Counted from the stretch's first letter, positions 31,165 through 41,492 are shown. The stretch is DNA of 64,000 nucleotides from Fictibacillus terranigra (GCF_030412265.1 NZ_JAUHLN010000003.1:310001-374000), one strand, 5' to 3'. Program-made: numbers and translations. The notes: generated from the letters alone by a model not told the origin.

Positions 31165-32626
31165 CGCGGCTCATTCTCCTTTCAAGCATGCGTCCCAGAA
31201 CAGTTAATGCCATCACCATCACATAATAGATGATGCCCGCAGTGATCAGCGGCTCAAAATAACGGTACGTATCTGCTCCGACAATCTGTGCGCGCCTCAT
31301 GATATCCGTCGTACCAATCACCGCAATGATGGCTGATTCCTTCGTTAAGGTGATAAATTCGTTCATTAGTGCCGGAAGAATGTTCTTCAAGGCTTGCGGA
31401 AGGATGATCTGTCTCATCATTGACCCATAGGAGACCCCAAGCGCCATAGACGCTTCTCTCTGTCCTTTATCAACTCCATTGATTCCGGCCCTGATGATTT
31501 CGGAAACGTAAGCCGCCGAGTTTAATCCAAAGGTCAGTACACCTGCAAGAAATGGTTCGATTTTATATCCTGTCAGCTGAGGTGTCGCATTATAGATGAT
31601 CAGCAGCTGAAGAATTAGCGGTGTTCCCCGGAAGATGGACGTATACGCGTCTGCTCCCCATCGAAGTACCCGCACTTTGCTGATTTTGAACAAAGAAAGG
31701 ACCGTACCAAGCACAAAGCCTAACAGTATGGAAACAACCACAAATTTAAGTGTTGTTAATATCCCTTTTAAAATATACGGTACTGAAGGCATGATGGTGG
31801 AAAAATCCACAATGGATTTCTTCTCTGCCTTTTTCTTAGATTTCGGTTCAAACCATTTATCGGCGATTTTATCCAGCTCGCCATTCTTTTTCATCATTGC
31901 GATCTGCTGATTAAAATCAGCCGTCAGGCCGCTTCCTTTTTGAAGGGCAACCGCCGAACCCGCAGTAGCGGAATCCGGTATTTCAAAAGCACGTAAATCA
32001 GAATTTTTATTCAGGTATTCAATGGCGACTCCGTCTTCAATAACCGCACCATCAAATCGTTTGGACATGATTTCCTGTACAAGGTCTGGAACTTTATTTC
32101 TTTTTTCGATATGGACCTTGTCTACTTTATCTGCAATTTTTTTCGCTTCTTTTTCCTGAATGGATCCAAGCTGGACACCAATTGTTTTCCCTTTTAAATC
32201 CTCAATCGTCTTAATTTTAGGATCGTCTGTAACGACCAGCTGCTTCGCCTGGTAGTAGGTGCTTGAGAAATCAACCTTTTTCTTCCGCTCTGCATTAGGC
32301 GTCATACCGGCCATGACGAAATCGACCCGCTTAGAATCCAGTGCGGGAACCAGACCGTTAAAATCCATATCCTTTATGACGAGATTATAGCCGAGCTTGT
32401 CCGCAATATGTTTGGCCACATCCACATCAAAACCGATGATTTTGTTGCCTTTGGTCGTATCAATATACTCATAAGGCGCATAATCGGCAGATGTTCCCAT
32501 CACGAGTGTTTTTTTGTGTTTCTCTTTTGCCATAGCCTGATGACCGCCCATATGCAATACAGCTCCCACTGCACTGAAAACGAGCAAAAACGCCAGTGAA
32601 AGTAATACATAAGTTCTTTTTTGCAT
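31157..32626 (-). CDS. amino acid ABC transporter: binding protein-permease fusion
   Basis: 489 aa. An N-terminal signal/anchor segment (about residues 7-26, no lipobox Cys) is followed by a family 3 substrate-binding domain (about 40-262; [50 protein letters not shown]). The permease domain from about residue 280 contains [13 protein letters not shown] and the EAA loop [24 protein letters not shown]. In B. subtilis these are two genes (yqiX, yqiY); here they are one, as in GlnPQ-type importers, so the receptor is tethered to the translocator. ATG 32626 has GGGG 6 nt upstream. Confidence 0.87.
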   Translation of the reverse strand: MQKRTYVLLSLAFLLVFSAVGAVLHMGGHQAMAKEKHKKTLVMGTSADYAPYEYIDTTKGNKIIGFDVDVAKHIADKLGYNLVIKDMDFNGLVPALDSKRVDFVMAGMTPNAERKKKVDFSSTYYQAKQLVVTDDPKIKTIEDLKGKTIGVQLGSIQEKEAKKIADKVDKVHIEKRNKVPDLVQEIMSKRFDGAVIEDGVAIEYLNKNSDLRAFEIPDSATAGSAVALQKGSGLTADFNQQIAMMKKNGELDKIADKWFEPKSKKKAEKKSIVDFSTIMPSVPYILKGILTTLKFVVVSILLGFVLGTVLSLFKISKVRVLRWGADAYTSIFRGTPLILQLLIIYNATPQLTGYKIEPFLAGVLTFGLNSAAYVSEIIRAGINGVDKGQREASMALGVSYGSMMRQIILPQALKNILPALMNEFITLTKESAIIAVIGTTDIMRRAQIVGADTYRYFEPLITAGIIYYVMVMALTVLGRMLERRMSRGD

Positions 32627-32767
32627 CGATATCCCCAACTCTCAATAGTGTATCTATAAAAATTTATGCACTCATATTTATTCAATATAATGCATTTTAA
32701 CACAAAAAGTAGGGATTTTACGTTTTCTGATAATTCCGAATGTATTTCTATACAAAACAATGCATAT

Positions 32768-32795
32768 GAAAACCCATCCTCTTGGAGAATGGGTC
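32768..32795 (-). terminator. terminator of brxB
   Basis: ACCCAT...TCTCC / GGA...ATGGGT stem followed by TTTT on the minus strand, about 20 nt after the brxB stop. Confidence 0.65.
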
Positions 32796-32812
32796 CTGTC
32801 TTTGTCTTTTGT

Positions 32813-33244
32813 TTATTTGCAATAGGTATTAAACGCACCGATCAGTTTATTCACAACTTCCATCGGTTCTTCGCCTTCGATTTCATGTCTTTGCACCATC
32901 ATCTGGACCTCTCCGTCTTTTAAAAGGGCAAATGAAGGTGAAGAAGGAGGATATCCGGTAAAATAGGAACGCGCTTGTTCTGTCGCTTCCTTATCCTGTC
33001 CTGCGAACACTGTCACAAGATGGTCTGGGCGGATTCCTTGTTTTACAGAGTAAGAAGCAGCAGGCCGGGCGATGCCGCCTGCACACCCGCATACAGAATT
33101 GACCATAACCAAGGTCGTCCCTTTTTTAGCCAATGCCTCGTCTACCTCTTCGGGTGTTGTTAATTGTGTATATCCGGCTTCTACGATCTCTTTTCGTGCT
33201 GATTCAACGGCATCATTCATGAAAAAGTTAAAATTCAGATTCAT
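32813..33244 (-). CDS. brxB: bacilliredoxin (BrxA/BrxB, YphP/YqiW family)
   Basis: 143-aa thioredoxin-like protein with the diagnostic CGC active site in [16 protein letters not shown]. Bacilliredoxins remove bacillithiol from S-bacillithiolated proteins during oxidative stress. The N-terminus ([21 protein letters not shown]) and C-terminus ([16 protein letters not shown]) match the family. Position just downstream of the bkd operon corresponds to B. subtilis yqiW (BrxB), which supports the paralogue assignment. Flanked by terminators on both sides, so independently transcribed. Confidence 0.9.
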   Translation of the reverse strand: MNLNFNFFMNDAVESARKEIVEAGYTQLTTPEEVDEALAKKGTTLVMVNSVCGCAGGIARPAASYSVKQGIRPDHLVTVFAGQDKEATEQARSYFTGYPPSSPSFALLKDGEVQMMVQRHEIEGEEPMEVVNKLIGAFNTYCK

Positions 33245-33294
33245 TGCTAACCTCCCCTTTCTGTCTTTATTTTACCCGTTTTCTCATTCAATAC

Positions 33295-33328
33295 AAAGAA
33301 AAGACGCTTACCGAAGCGTCTTTTCTTT
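33295..33328. terminator. terminator of the bkd operon
   Basis: A 15-bp perfect stem AAAGAAAAGACGCTT / AAGCGTCTTTTCTTT (33295-33309, 33314-33328) with a 4-nt loop lies between bkdB and brxB. Confidence 0.85.
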
Positions 33329-33397
33329 AGGGGGTTATGGGGTATGGAGGTGTTGATACTTCTTACTTACCCTTTTCTTTCCCTCATAAACCTCTTT

Positions 33398-34726
33398 TTA
33401 ATAAATAGATGTTGTTTCACTCGAAATATTTTCTAAACGTTCTTTCACACGGGCAAGGAATCGGCCGCATACGAGTCCATCGAGTACTCGGTGATCAAGT
33501 GAAAGACAAAGGTTAACCATATCGCGGACCGCAATCATACCGTTATTCATGACAACCGGACGTTTTACGATGGATTCCACGGAAAGAATCGCCGCTTGCG
33601 GATAATTGATGATCGGTGTAGACATAACAGATCCAAAAGATCCCGTGTTATTGACAGTGAACGTACCGCCTTTCATATCATCAGCACCCAAACGGTTCGT
33701 ACGCACTCTATCTGCCAGATCCTTCACTTCACGCGCGATGCCTTTGATACTCTTCTCATCAGCCTGTTTGATGACAGGAACGTAAAGCGCCGTATCCGTT
33801 GCTACCGCGATCGAAATGTTGATGTCTTTCTTCTGGATGATCTTATCACCCGCCCACATGGAGTTCAATTGAGGAAATTCCTTCAATGACTCGACGACAG
33901 CTTTAATAAAGAATGGCAGGAACGTTAAGTTGAAGCCTTCTTTCGATTTAAAGTCGTTTTTCACTCCATTGCGGTAGGACACGAGGTTCGATACATCTAC
34001 CTCGACCATTGTCCACGCATGTGGTGCTTCATGCTTGCTTCTCACCATGTTCGCGGCGATGGCTTTTCTGACGCCTGTTACCGGTATTTCAATATCTCCG
34101 GGCAGGCTTTCCACTGGCGCTGCAGGTGCTGGCTTAGGAGCTTCCGCTTGAGGAGCCGCCTGTGGTTCAGGAGCCTTAACATGGGCTGCTTCCTGAATCG
34201 GTGCTTGAGCCGGTGCTGCCCCTTGTGCCGGAATATTGCCGGATTCAATTAATTTCTTTAAATCTTTGCGGGTGATACGGCCGTTCATTCCTGATCCTTC
34301 TACTTGGTTCAGGTCAATGTTATGCTCATCCGCTAGTCGAAGGACCGCTGGAGAAAAACGGTTTTTCTCAGATTGATCCCGCTTAGGAAGCCCAGTTGAT
34401 GCAGAAGGAATTGCGGCTCCTTCCTCTTTTTTATCAGAAGGAGCATCCGCCGGGGCTGTTTCATCACTTTTTTTGGATGTTCCGCCTTCCGTATCGATAT
34501 AACAGATTTGATCACCGACTGCTAGTGTATCGCCTTCCTGAGCGGTCAGTTCCTTAATAACACCTGTAAATGATGAGGGAATTTCCGCATTCACTTTATC
34601 GGTCATTACTTCAGCAAGCGGATCATACTTTTTGACATGATCACCGGGCTGTACGAGCCATTTGCTGATTGTGCCTTCTGTTACACTTTCCCCGAGCTGG
34701 GGCATTAAGATTTTTTCCGTCGCCAT
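33398..34726 (-). CDS. bkdB: branched-chain 2-oxoacid dehydrogenase E2 (lipoamide acyltransferase)
   Basis: 442-aa E2 core protein. It has one N-terminal lipoyl domain (modified Lys44 in MTDKVNAEIPSS) and an Ala/Pro-rich linker. A peripheral-subunit-binding domain (FSPAVLRLADEHNIDLNQVE) and a second Pro/Ala linker (QAAPQAEAPKP) come next. The acyltransferase domain carries the catalytic DHRVLDGLVCGRF. It moves isobutyryl, isovaleryl or 2-methylbutyryl groups to CoA, feeding branched-chain fatty acid synthesis. Last gene of the operon. Confidence 0.93.
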   Translation of the reverse strand: MATEKILMPQLGESVTEGTISKWLVQPGDHVKKYDPLAEVMTDKVNAEIPSSFTGVIKELTAQEGDTLAVGDQICYIDTEGGTSKKSDETAPADAPSDKKEEGAAIPSASTGLPKRDQSEKNRFSPAVLRLADEHNIDLNQVEGSGMNGRITRKDLKKLIESGNIPAQGAAPAQAPIQEAAHVKAPEPQAAPQAEAPKPAPAAPVESLPGDIEIPVTGVRKAIAANMVRSKHEAPHAWTMVEVDVSNLVSYRNGVKNDFKSKEGFNLTFLPFFIKAVVESLKEFPQLNSMWAGDKIIQKKDINISIAVATDTALYVPVIKQADEKSIKGIAREVKDLADRVRTNRLGADDMKGGTFTVNNTGSFGSVMSTPIINYPQAAILSVESIVKRPVVMNNGMIAVRDMVNLCLSLDHRVLDGLVCGRFLARVKERLENISSETTSIY

Positions 34727-34754
34727 AAATTCACCCTCCTGCTAGAGTGCTGTA

Positions 34755-35738
34755 TTAAAATTCAGCCAGTTCTCTCATTGCTTTTTCCACTTTGTCCGGA
34801 TTGATCATAAAATACTTCTCCATGGTGGGAGCGTACGGCATGGCAGGCACATCTGGCCCGGCAAGACGTTTGATCGGTGCATCCAGTTCGAAGAGGCAAT
34901 GTTCACCGATGATCGCGGAAACTTCACTCATGATGCTTCCCTCTTTATTATCTTCAGTCAAAAGCAATACTTTGCCTGTTTTTGAGGCGGCTTCAATAAT
35001 CGCTTCCTTATCAAGCGGATAAACCGTCCTCAAATCAAGAACATGAGTGGAAATTCCGTCCTTCTCAAGCTTTTCTGCAGCCTGGAGCGCAAAATGTACA
35101 CATAAGCCATATGTAATAACCGTAAGATCTTCCCCTTCACGTTTTACGTCCGCTTTGCCGATCGGCAATGTATATTCTTCTTCCGGAACTTCGCCTTTAA
35201 TCAAACGGTAGGCACGTTTATGCTCAAAGAATAAAACTGGGTCCTCGTCACGGATCGCAGCCTTCAGAAGGCCTTTTACATCATACGGTGTGGACGGCAT
35301 AACAATTTTTAACCCCGGAACATTGGCGAACAATGCTTCCACCGATTGGGAATGGTACAAAGCACCATGAACGCCTCCGCCATATGGAGCACGTATTGTG
35401 ATAGGGCACGTCCAGTCGTTATTTGAACGGTAACGGATTTTTGCTGCCTCTGAAACGATCTGGTTTACGGCTGGCATAATGAAATCAGCAAACTGCATCT
35501 CTGCTATCGGCCGCATGCCATACATTGCTGCACCGATTCCAACACCTGCAATAGCAGATTCAGCAAGTGGTGCATCGATCACACGGTCTTCACCGAATTC
35601 TTGAATCAATCCAGCAGTAGCACGGAACACGCCTCCGCGCACTCCCACGTCTTCCCCTACCACAAATACTCTTTTATCTCGTTTCATCTCTTCGCGTATA
35701 GCCTGTGTTACTGCATCTATATAGGAAATAATCGGCAT
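34755..35738 (-). CDS. bkdAB: branched-chain 2-oxoacid dehydrogenase E1 beta subunit
   Basis: 327-aa E1 beta subunit of the thiamine-diphosphate-dependent decarboxylase. Family landmarks are VVGEDVGVRGGVFRATAGL, the conserved FADFIMPAVNQIVSEAAK and ALYHSQSVEALFANVPGLK; the C-terminal transketolase domain contains LRTVYPLDKEAII. It pairs with bkdAA, whose stop is 13 nt upstream. Together they decarboxylate the keto acids of Val, Leu and Ile. Confidence 0.93.
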   Translation of the reverse strand: MPIISYIDAVTQAIREEMKRDKRVFVVGEDVGVRGGVFRATAGLIQEFGEDRVIDAPLAESAIAGVGIGAAMYGMRPIAEMQFADFIMPAVNQIVSEAAKIRYRSNNDWTCPITIRAPYGGGVHGALYHSQSVEALFANVPGLKIVMPSTPYDVKGLLKAAIRDEDPVLFFEHKRAYRLIKGEVPEEEYTLPIGKADVKREGEDLTVITYGLCVHFALQAAEKLEKDGISTHVLDLRTVYPLDKEAIIEAASKTGKVLLLTEDNKEGSIMSEVSAIIGEHCLFELDAPIKRLAGPDVPAMPYAPTMEKYFMINPDKVEKAMRELAEF

Positions 35739-35750
35739 CGTTTCTCCCCC

Positions 35751-36743
35751 TTACTCTGCATAAACAAAGCGCATGGCCGACTCTGGGTCTGCATACGGCG
35801 CTGCTTCTGCATAATCAGTTGCTTCGTCTATAATCGCTGCGATCTCTTCATGGCATTGTTTCTCATACTCGTCAGTTAGAACGCCTGCATCTTTTAGATA
35901 TTCAGCAAATGTAAAGATGGAATCCTTTGCTTTTGCTTCTTCCACCTCTTCGCGCGTACGATAAGCACGGTCATCATCATCACTGGAATGAGGAGTCAGC
36001 CTGTAAGAAACTGCTTCGATTAATGTAGGGCCCTCCCCGCGGCGTCCTCGGTCTGCAGCTTCTTTTACAGCTTCGTATACCGCTAATGGATCGTTTCCAT
36101 CAACAGTCACACCAGGGATGCCATAACCTAAAGCACGATCTGAAACATTTTTGCACGCCAACTGCTTCTGAATAGGTACAGAAATCGCATATTTATTATT
36201 TTCACACATGAAGATTACAGGAAGTTTGTGAACACTGGCAAAGTTAATGCCTTCATGAAAATCCCCCTGATTGGAAGAACCTTCTCCAAATGTAGTAAAT
36301 GTAACAAGGTCTTTTCCTTCGAGTTTGCCGCCAAGTGCCATTCCCACGGCATGAGGCACCTGAGTGGTAACCGGGGAAGAACCCGTCACGATGCGGTATT
36401 TTTTCCCGCCGAAGTGGCCGGGCATCTGCCTTCCGCCGCTGTTTGGATCTTCAGCTTTTGCAAAACCAGAAAGCATTAAATCTTTTGCTGTCATTCCAAA
36501 CCAAAGTACGACACCCATATCTCTGTAATACGGTAATACGAAATCTTTTTCCCGGTCGAGTGCCATGGCAGCTCCTACCTGAGCGGCTTCCTGCCCCTGA
36601 CAGGAAATCACAAATGGTATTTTTCCTGCGCGGTTCAACAGCCACATACGCTCATCAATTTTTCTGGCCATCAGCATCGTTCTATACATTTCAAGGACAT
36701 TCTCGTCCGTCAAACCAAGTCTTTCATGGCGGTTTTCTCCCAT
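35751..36743 (-). CDS. bkdAA: branched-chain 2-oxoacid dehydrogenase E1 alpha subunit
   Basis: 330-aa E1 alpha subunit. The thiamine diphosphate motif GEGSSNQGDFHEGINFA is complete, and the phosphorylation-loop region YRLTPHSSDDDDRAYR is typical for branched-chain enzymes. Cofactor-binding VLPYYRDMGVVLWFGM and substrate region PGHFGGKKYRIVTGSSPV are also present. It lies between lpdV and bkdAB with short spacers in the ptb-bkdB operon. Confidence 0.93.
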   Translation of the reverse strand: MGENRHERLGLTDENVLEMYRTMLMARKIDERMWLLNRAGKIPFVISCQGQEAAQVGAAMALDREKDFVLPYYRDMGVVLWFGMTAKDLMLSGFAKAEDPNSGGRQMPGHFGGKKYRIVTGSSPVTTQVPHAVGMALGGKLEGKDLVTFTTFGEGSSNQGDFHEGINFASVHKLPVIFMCENNKYAISVPIQKQLACKNVSDRALGYGIPGVTVDGNDPLAVYEAVKEAADRGRRGEGPTLIEAVSYRLTPHSSDDDDRAYRTREEVEEAKAKDSIFTFAEYLKDAGVLTDEYEKQCHEEIAAIIDEATDYAEAAPYADPESAMRFVYAE

Positions 36744-36761
36744 GATATATCCCTCCTATTA

Positions 36762-38183
36762 TTAGAAATGAATCGCTTTTCCGTCGACAGCAAGTGCTGC
36801 TTCGCCGAACACTTCAGAAAGTGTAGGATGAGGATGAACAGTCTGGGCGATTTCCCAAGGTGTAGCATCCAGAACCCTCGCCAGACCCGCTTCCGAAATC
36901 ATATCGGTAACATGAGGACCGATCATATGGACACCTAGAAGATCGTCTGTAGCTTCATCCACTACAAGTTTAACAAATCCATCAGATTCTCCATAAACAA
37001 GAGCTTTGCCAATCGCTTTGAACGGAAACTTTCCAACCTTAACAGTATACCCTTTATCTTTTGCTTCCTGTTCTGTATATCCGACACTAGCCATTTCCGG
37101 GCTGGAATAAATACATTTGGAAATCATAGAATAATCAATGGTGTGCGGTTTCTCATTGGAAAGATGTTCAACAGCTGTGATTCCTTCATGGGAAGCTACA
37201 TGAGCAAGCTGGAGTCCGCCGATGACATCTCCAATCGCGTAGATATGGCTTTCAGCCGTCTGATAATACTCATTGGTTTCAATGAATCCTTTTTCTACTT
37301 TAATCGTTGTGTTCTCCAGGCCAATCCCTTCAACATTCGCTTGACGGCCAACGGATACAAGGATGGTTTCTGCTGTGAATGATGCCGTTCCTCCTTTATG
37401 CTCAGCATCAATATGAACCTTGCCTTCTTTTTTCAGTGTCTTCGGAAGGACTTTCGCACCTGTAACCAGGTTGACGCCCTTCTTCTTAAGGATTCTCGCA
37501 GCTTCCTTGGAAATGTCCGCATCTTCCGTCGGAAGAATGCGGTCTGCATATTCAACGACCGTAACTTCTACACCGAAGTCATTGAGCATGGATGCCCACT
37601 CGATTCCGATAACGCCACCGCCAATAATCAGAATGGAAGAAGGCAGCGACTCCATCTTCAAGGCATCATCAGAGGACATGACCAGTTTGCTGTCAAGCTC
37701 TAATCCCGGCAATGTACGCGGCCTTGAGCCAGTGGCTATGATGACATTTTGAGGGATGAGGATTTCATTCTCATCTCCATTATTAAATTCGACCGAAACG
37801 GTTCCGGGCATCGGAGAAAAAATGGAAGGACCGAGGATACGGCCTGTCCCCTCAAACACCTTAATGTCACCTTTTCTCATAAGGTGCTTTACACCATTAT
37901 GAAGCTGGTCGACAATTTTTTGTTTACGTTCCTGGACTCTATTAAAATCCAGTGATACTCCTTCAATGGAAACACCATATTCAGCTGCTTTTTTAGAAGT
38001 CGCATATACTTCAGCACTTCTCAGTAAAGCCTTGCTTGGAACGCATCCTTTATGCAAGCATGTTCCGCCAAGCAGCCCTTTTTCAACGACCGCCACTTTT
38101 TTGCCGAGTTGAGCGGCACGGATGGCAGCAACATAACCGCCAGTTCCGCCGCCCAGGATCACTAGATCAAATTCAGTTGCCAT
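36762..38183 (-). CDS. lpdV: dihydrolipoamide dehydrogenase E3
   Basis: 473-aa flavoprotein disulfide reductase. The FAD motif is VILGGGTGGYVAAIRAAQLG, the redox disulfide GGTCLHKGCVPSK, the NAD motif LIIGGGVIGIEWASML, and the C-terminal His-Glu pair is in QTVHPHPTLSEVF. It reoxidises the lipoyl arm of BkdB. As a dedicated E3 within the bkd operon it corresponds to B. subtilis lpdV rather than the pyruvate dehydrogenase pdhD. Confidence 0.93.
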   Translation of the reverse strand: MATEFDLVILGGGTGGYVAAIRAAQLGKKVAVVEKGLLGGTCLHKGCVPSKALLRSAEVYATSKKAAEYGVSIEGVSLDFNRVQERKQKIVDQLHNGVKHLMRKGDIKVFEGTGRILGPSIFSPMPGTVSVEFNNGDENEILIPQNVIIATGSRPRTLPGLELDSKLVMSSDDALKMESLPSSILIIGGGVIGIEWASMLNDFGVEVTVVEYADRILPTEDADISKEAARILKKKGVNLVTGAKVLPKTLKKEGKVHIDAEHKGGTASFTAETILVSVGRQANVEGIGLENTTIKVEKGFIETNEYYQTAESHIYAIGDVIGGLQLAHVASHEGITAVEHLSNEKPHTIDYSMISKCIYSSPEMASVGYTEQEAKDKGYTVKVGKFPFKAIGKALVYGESDGFVKLVVDEATDDLLGVHMIGPHVTDMISEAGLARVLDATPWEIAQTVHPHPTLSEVFGEAALAVDGKAIHF

Positions 38184-38204
38184 AACTGTTTCTCCTTTTT
38201 CGGT

Positions 38205-39314
38205 TTAATACGTTCGGACAGAAACACCTGATACATGATATTCCTTAGCTTCTTCCTCGCCTTTGAGCACACGCAGTCCTCCTTCAGCCAGGGCTTGCAG
38301 TTCATTTTCACCTGGCTGGACGATGACATCAGCAATCCATTCCACACGTTCAATTATTTTTTTCACAAATTCCTTGCCATAAGCAAGTCCTCCGGTAATG
38401 ACAATCCCATCTACTTGTCCTTTCAACACCGTACTTGCTGAGCCGATTTCCTTTGCCACCTGGTAGGCCATCGCATCATATACCAGTTTCGCCTCTTCAT
38501 TGCCTTTTGCGATCATCTCTTCGACCCTTACCGCATCGTTTGTTCCAAGGTATCCGACAAGACCTCCTTGCCCGACCAGCTTCTTCATGATCTCATCGGC
38601 ATAATATTCGCCCGAGAAGCATAACTCCACCAAATCCCCCACAGGCACGGTACCCGAACGTTCAGGAGAGAAGGGGCCTTCTCCATGAAGACCATTATTA
38701 ACATCAATCACTTTACCGTTAAGGTGTGCACCGACCGTTATTCCTCCGCCCATGTGCGCAACGATCAGCCTTAAGCTGGAGTATGGCTTGCCGAGTAAAG
38801 ACGAGACCCTTCTTGCTACCGCCTTTTGGTTCAGAGCGTGAAAGATACTCTTTCGCTTAATCTCAGGGATGCCGGATATTCTGGCGAGAGGCTGCAGCTC
38901 ATCAACGACAACCGGGTCCACAATAAATGCAGGGATATTAAGCCCCGATGCAATTTCAAATGCGATGATGCCGCCGAGATTAGAAGCATGCTCTCCCGCG
39001 TATCCATTTCTAAGATCGTTAAGCATCACATCGTTTACATGGTAGGTGCCGCCTTCGATGGGGCGCAGCAATCCGCCGCGCCCAACAACAGCACTCAATT
39101 TAGAGATATTGATCCCTTCATGATCAAGGGTTTCAAGGATCGTGTTCTTTCGAAATTCGTATTGATCAATACTATTTTCAAACCGATTAATACTGTCGCT
39201 GTCATGACGTATTGTTTTTTCAAAAACAGCACGTTCATTGTCGAAAATCCCGATTTTGGTAGAGGTTGATCCTGGATTGATGACTAGCAAGCGATATTCT
39301 TTTGTTGGCACCAT
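38205..39314 (-). CDS. buk: branched-chain fatty-acid (butyrate) kinase
   Basis: 369-aa acetokinase-family enzyme: N-terminal [19 protein letters not shown], active-site region [17 protein letters not shown], and [18 protein letters not shown] near the C-terminus. With Ptb it converts branched or butyryl acyl-phosphates to acids with ATP formation, or the reverse to make primers for fatty acid synthesis. The internal ATG 39314 is chosen because GGAGG lies 5 nt before it. Lies between bcd and lpdV in the operon. Confidence 0.92.
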   Translation of the reverse strand: MVPTKEYRLLVINPGSTSTKIGIFDNERAVFEKTIRHDSDSINRFENSIDQYEFRKNTILETLDHEGINISKLSAVVGRGGLLRPIEGGTYHVNDVMLNDLRNGYAGEHASNLGGIIAFEIASGLNIPAFIVDPVVVDELQPLARISGIPEIKRKSIFHALNQKAVARRVSSLLGKPYSSLRLIVAHMGGGITVGAHLNGKVIDVNNGLHGEGPFSPERSGTVPVGDLVELCFSGEYYADEIMKKLVGQGGLVGYLGTNDAVRVEEMIAKGNEEAKLVYDAMAYQVAKEIGSASTVLKGQVDGIVITGGLAYGKEFVKKIIERVEWIADVIVQPGENELQALAEGGLRVLKGEEEAKEYHVSGVSVRTY

Positions 39315-39337
39315 AAAAACCTCCATTCAAGCCGAGA

Positions 39338-40438
39338 TTATCGGGTTCTATTGGACAGCGTATGACGTTCGTTTAGAAGGAACTGGCTTCTGGAATTGCG
39401 GATTCTTTCAATCCGTTCTTCAGCGAGCCTGTCAGCTGCCAAATACGTTGGAATACCGTCTCGTTTAGAAATCTCGATCACTTTCGCGATGTTGTCATAT
39501 ATCGTTTCAACTTTTTTCATTGCACGGTCGTGGTTATAGCCATTCAATTCATCCGCTACGTTGATTACACCGCCTGCATTGATCACATAATCCGGAGCGT
39601 AAACAATTCCCATTTCGTGGATGGCATCTCCATGGCGGGTTTCGCGGAGCTGGTTATTTGCTGCACCGGCGATAACTTTTGCCTTGATCTCTCCAATGGT
39701 CTGGTCATTAATGATCGCTCCTAAAGCACAAGGTGCGAATATATCGCATTCCACTCCATAGATTTCGTCCGGATTCACCGCTTTAGCACCGAATTCTTCA
39801 ACGACACGGTCAACGGCTTCTTTATTAATATCCGTTACGATAAGCTGAGCGCCTTCTTCGTTCAAGTGGCGGCAAAGATTGTAGGCCACATGCCCGACAC
39901 CCTGTACTGCGATCACCTTTCCTTCCAGTGAATCTGTACCGAATGCTTCCTTCGCTGCGGCTTTCATTCCACGGTAAACGCCATACGCGGTTACTGGAGA
40001 TGGATTGCCTGAAGAACCGAATGCCGGGGAAACACCTGTTACGAATGGAGTTTCCTGGTAGATGATATCCATATCTTCTACAGTAGTACCTACATCTTCA
40101 GCTGTAATATATCGGCCGTTCAGCCCTTGGATATAACGGCCGAACGCACGAAACATCTCTTCGTTCTTGTCTTTTTTCGGATCTCCGATGATCACTGTTT
40201 TGCCGCCGCCAAGGTTAAGTCCTGCGGCCGCATTTTTGTATGTCATTCCGCGTGCCAGTCTCAAAGCATCTTCAAATGCTTCTTCTTCAGAGTTGTACGT
40301 CCACATTCTTGTACCGCCCAGTGCCGGCCCAAGTGTTGTATCATGAATCACTACGATGGCTTTTAATCCTGATTGTTTATCCTGGCATACCGCCACTTGT
40401 TCATAATCATAAGTTTCCATGTATTTGAATAGTTCCAT
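39338..40438 (-). CDS. bcd: leucine dehydrogenase
   Basis: 366-aa NAD-dependent branched-chain amino acid dehydrogenase. Substrate loop [20 protein letters not shown], catalytic Lys in [14 protein letters not shown], and the NAD-binding fold [20 protein letters not shown] are present. It deaminates Leu, Ile and Val to the keto acids used by the Bkd complex. Its place between ptb and buk is the same as in B. subtilis. Confidence 0.94.
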   Translation of the reverse strand: MELFKYMETYDYEQVAVCQDKQSGLKAIVVIHDTTLGPALGGTRMWTYNSEEEAFEDALRLARGMTYKNAAAGLNLGGGKTVIIGDPKKDKNEEMFRAFGRYIQGLNGRYITAEDVGTTVEDMDIIYQETPFVTGVSPAFGSSGNPSPVTAYGVYRGMKAAAKEAFGTDSLEGKVIAVQGVGHVAYNLCRHLNEEGAQLIVTDINKEAVDRVVEEFGAKAVNPDEIYGVECDIFAPCALGAIINDQTIGEIKAKVIAGAANNQLRETRHGDAIHEMGIVYAPDYVINAGGVINVADELNGYNHDRAMKKVETIYDNIAKVIEISKRDGIPTYLAADRLAEERIERIRNSRSQFLLNERHTLSNRTR

Positions 40439-40459
40439 TTTATTTTTCCTCCTGTTTGT

Positions 40460-41359
40460 TTATATTTTTTCAAGCGAATATACAGCAAGAGCAATTGAAT
40501 ACAGCTTGCTTTCAGCCGTATCAGCCCTCGACGTCAGAACGATTGGTGCTCGGGCGCCCGCAACAACGGCCCCCACTTTGGCATTCGCAAAATAGATGAG
40601 AGACTTATACAATGCGTTTCCTGTTTCGATGGCCGGGACAACAAGAACATCCGCTTGCCCGGCCACCTCACCCGATATCCCTTTATGTTCAGCTGCTTTG
40701 ACTGAAATGGCATTATCGAGAGCAAGAGGGCCGTCCACGATGCACCCCTTGATTTGTCCTCGCCTGTTCATCATGGCTAGCGCACTCGCATCCAGGGTAG
40801 CCTGCATGTTCGGGTTAACGGATTCAACAGCCGCCAAGACCGCAACCTTAGGCATAGCCACACCGATGCCTCTTGCAACTTGTACGGCGTTCTCGATGAT
40901 CTGTGCTTTTTGTTGAAGATCGGGAACAATGTTCATGGCCGAATCGGTTAAAAAAATAAGCCGGTCAAAGCCTGGAACTTCAAACGCTGCCACATGTGAC
41001 AATACCTTTCCGGTACGCAGCCCGTTTTCTTTATGAAGGACCGCCTTCAGCAGGTCTGCGGTTGGAATATGGCCTTTCATAAGGATGTCGGCTTGTCCGC
41101 CGCTGACTGCCTTCACAGCTTCCATTGCCGTATTTTGAGGATTAGCCTCCACTATCTGCAGGTCTTCACCCTCCTTCAGCTCGTGCTGCCGAAGCAAAAA
41201 TTGTATTTTTTCTTTATTTCCAACAAGGATAAATGATGCAATTCCTTTTTCATAGGCCTGCTTCACTGACAGAATGACTTCTTCATCTTCAGCAGCAGCA
41301 ACCGCTACCACTTTTTTTGAATCCGTTGAATTGGAGTTCAGCAGTTGTTCTAGTTTCAA
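40460..41359 (-). CDS. ptb: phosphate butyryltransferase
   Basis: 299-aa phosphotransacetylase-family enzyme exchanging acyl-CoA and acyl-phosphate. Recognisable stretches include AVSGGQADILMKGHIPTADL, FLTDSAMNIVPDLQQKAQI and a conserved C-terminal VGAVVAGARAPIVLTSRADT. The start is TTG (41359), with AAGGAGG about 7 nt upstream. First gene of the operon behind a sigma-54 promoter. The weak start codon may set the amount of Ptb relative to downstream enzymes; this last point is inference. Confidence 0.92.
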   Translation of the reverse strand: MKLEQLLNSNSTDSKKVVAVAAAEDEEVILSVKQAYEKGIASFILVGNKEKIQFLLRQHELKEGEDLQIVEANPQNTAMEAVKAVSGGQADILMKGHIPTADLLKAVLHKENGLRTGKVLSHVAAFEVPGFDRLIFLTDSAMNIVPDLQQKAQIIENAVQVARGIGVAMPKVAVLAAVESVNPNMQATLDASALAMMNRRGQIKGCIVDGPLALDNAISVKAAEHKGISGEVAGQADVLVVPAIETGNALYKSLIYFANAKVGAVVAGARAPIVLTSRADTAESKLYSIALAVYSLEKI

Positions 41360-41394
41360 TGTTCAGCCTCCTTTTTGCCACCCTGCTAATACCT

Positions 41395-41411
41395 TGCAAG
41401 AACTGTGCCAA
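41395..41411 (-). promoter_or_regulatory. sigma-54 (SigL) promoter of the ptb-bkd operon
   Basis: On the minus strand, TTGGCAC (41411-41405), 5 bp, TTGCA (41399-41395): a full match to the -24/-12 consensus TTGGCAC-N5-TTGCA. It lies about 36 nt upstream of the ptb start and agrees with the BkdR activator gene next to it. Confidence 0.9.
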
Positions 41412-41451
41412 CTTTTTCACCCATGGAAACGGCAATTTTTCGAATGGTAAT

Positions 41452-41486
41452 ATGAATATAATTGCATAGCATGAATATAATTGCAT
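41452..41486 (-). repeat. two 16-bp direct repeats, probable BkdR upstream activating sequence
   Basis: ATGAATATAATTGCAT occurs twice, at 41452-41467 and 41471-41486, separated by 3 nt (19-bp period, about two helical turns). The pair lies about 40-75 bp upstream of the -24 element and just after the bkdR stop codon. That position fits an enhancer for the sigma-54 activator. Confidence 0.7.
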
Positions 41487-41492
41487 GCACTT

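Noticed and set aside
32661-32700. ARG box in front of the amino acid transporter
   Set aside because: Only the left half (TTGAATAAATAT) fits; the right half has three mismatches in a row in an AT-rich stretch, so it is not listed as a site.
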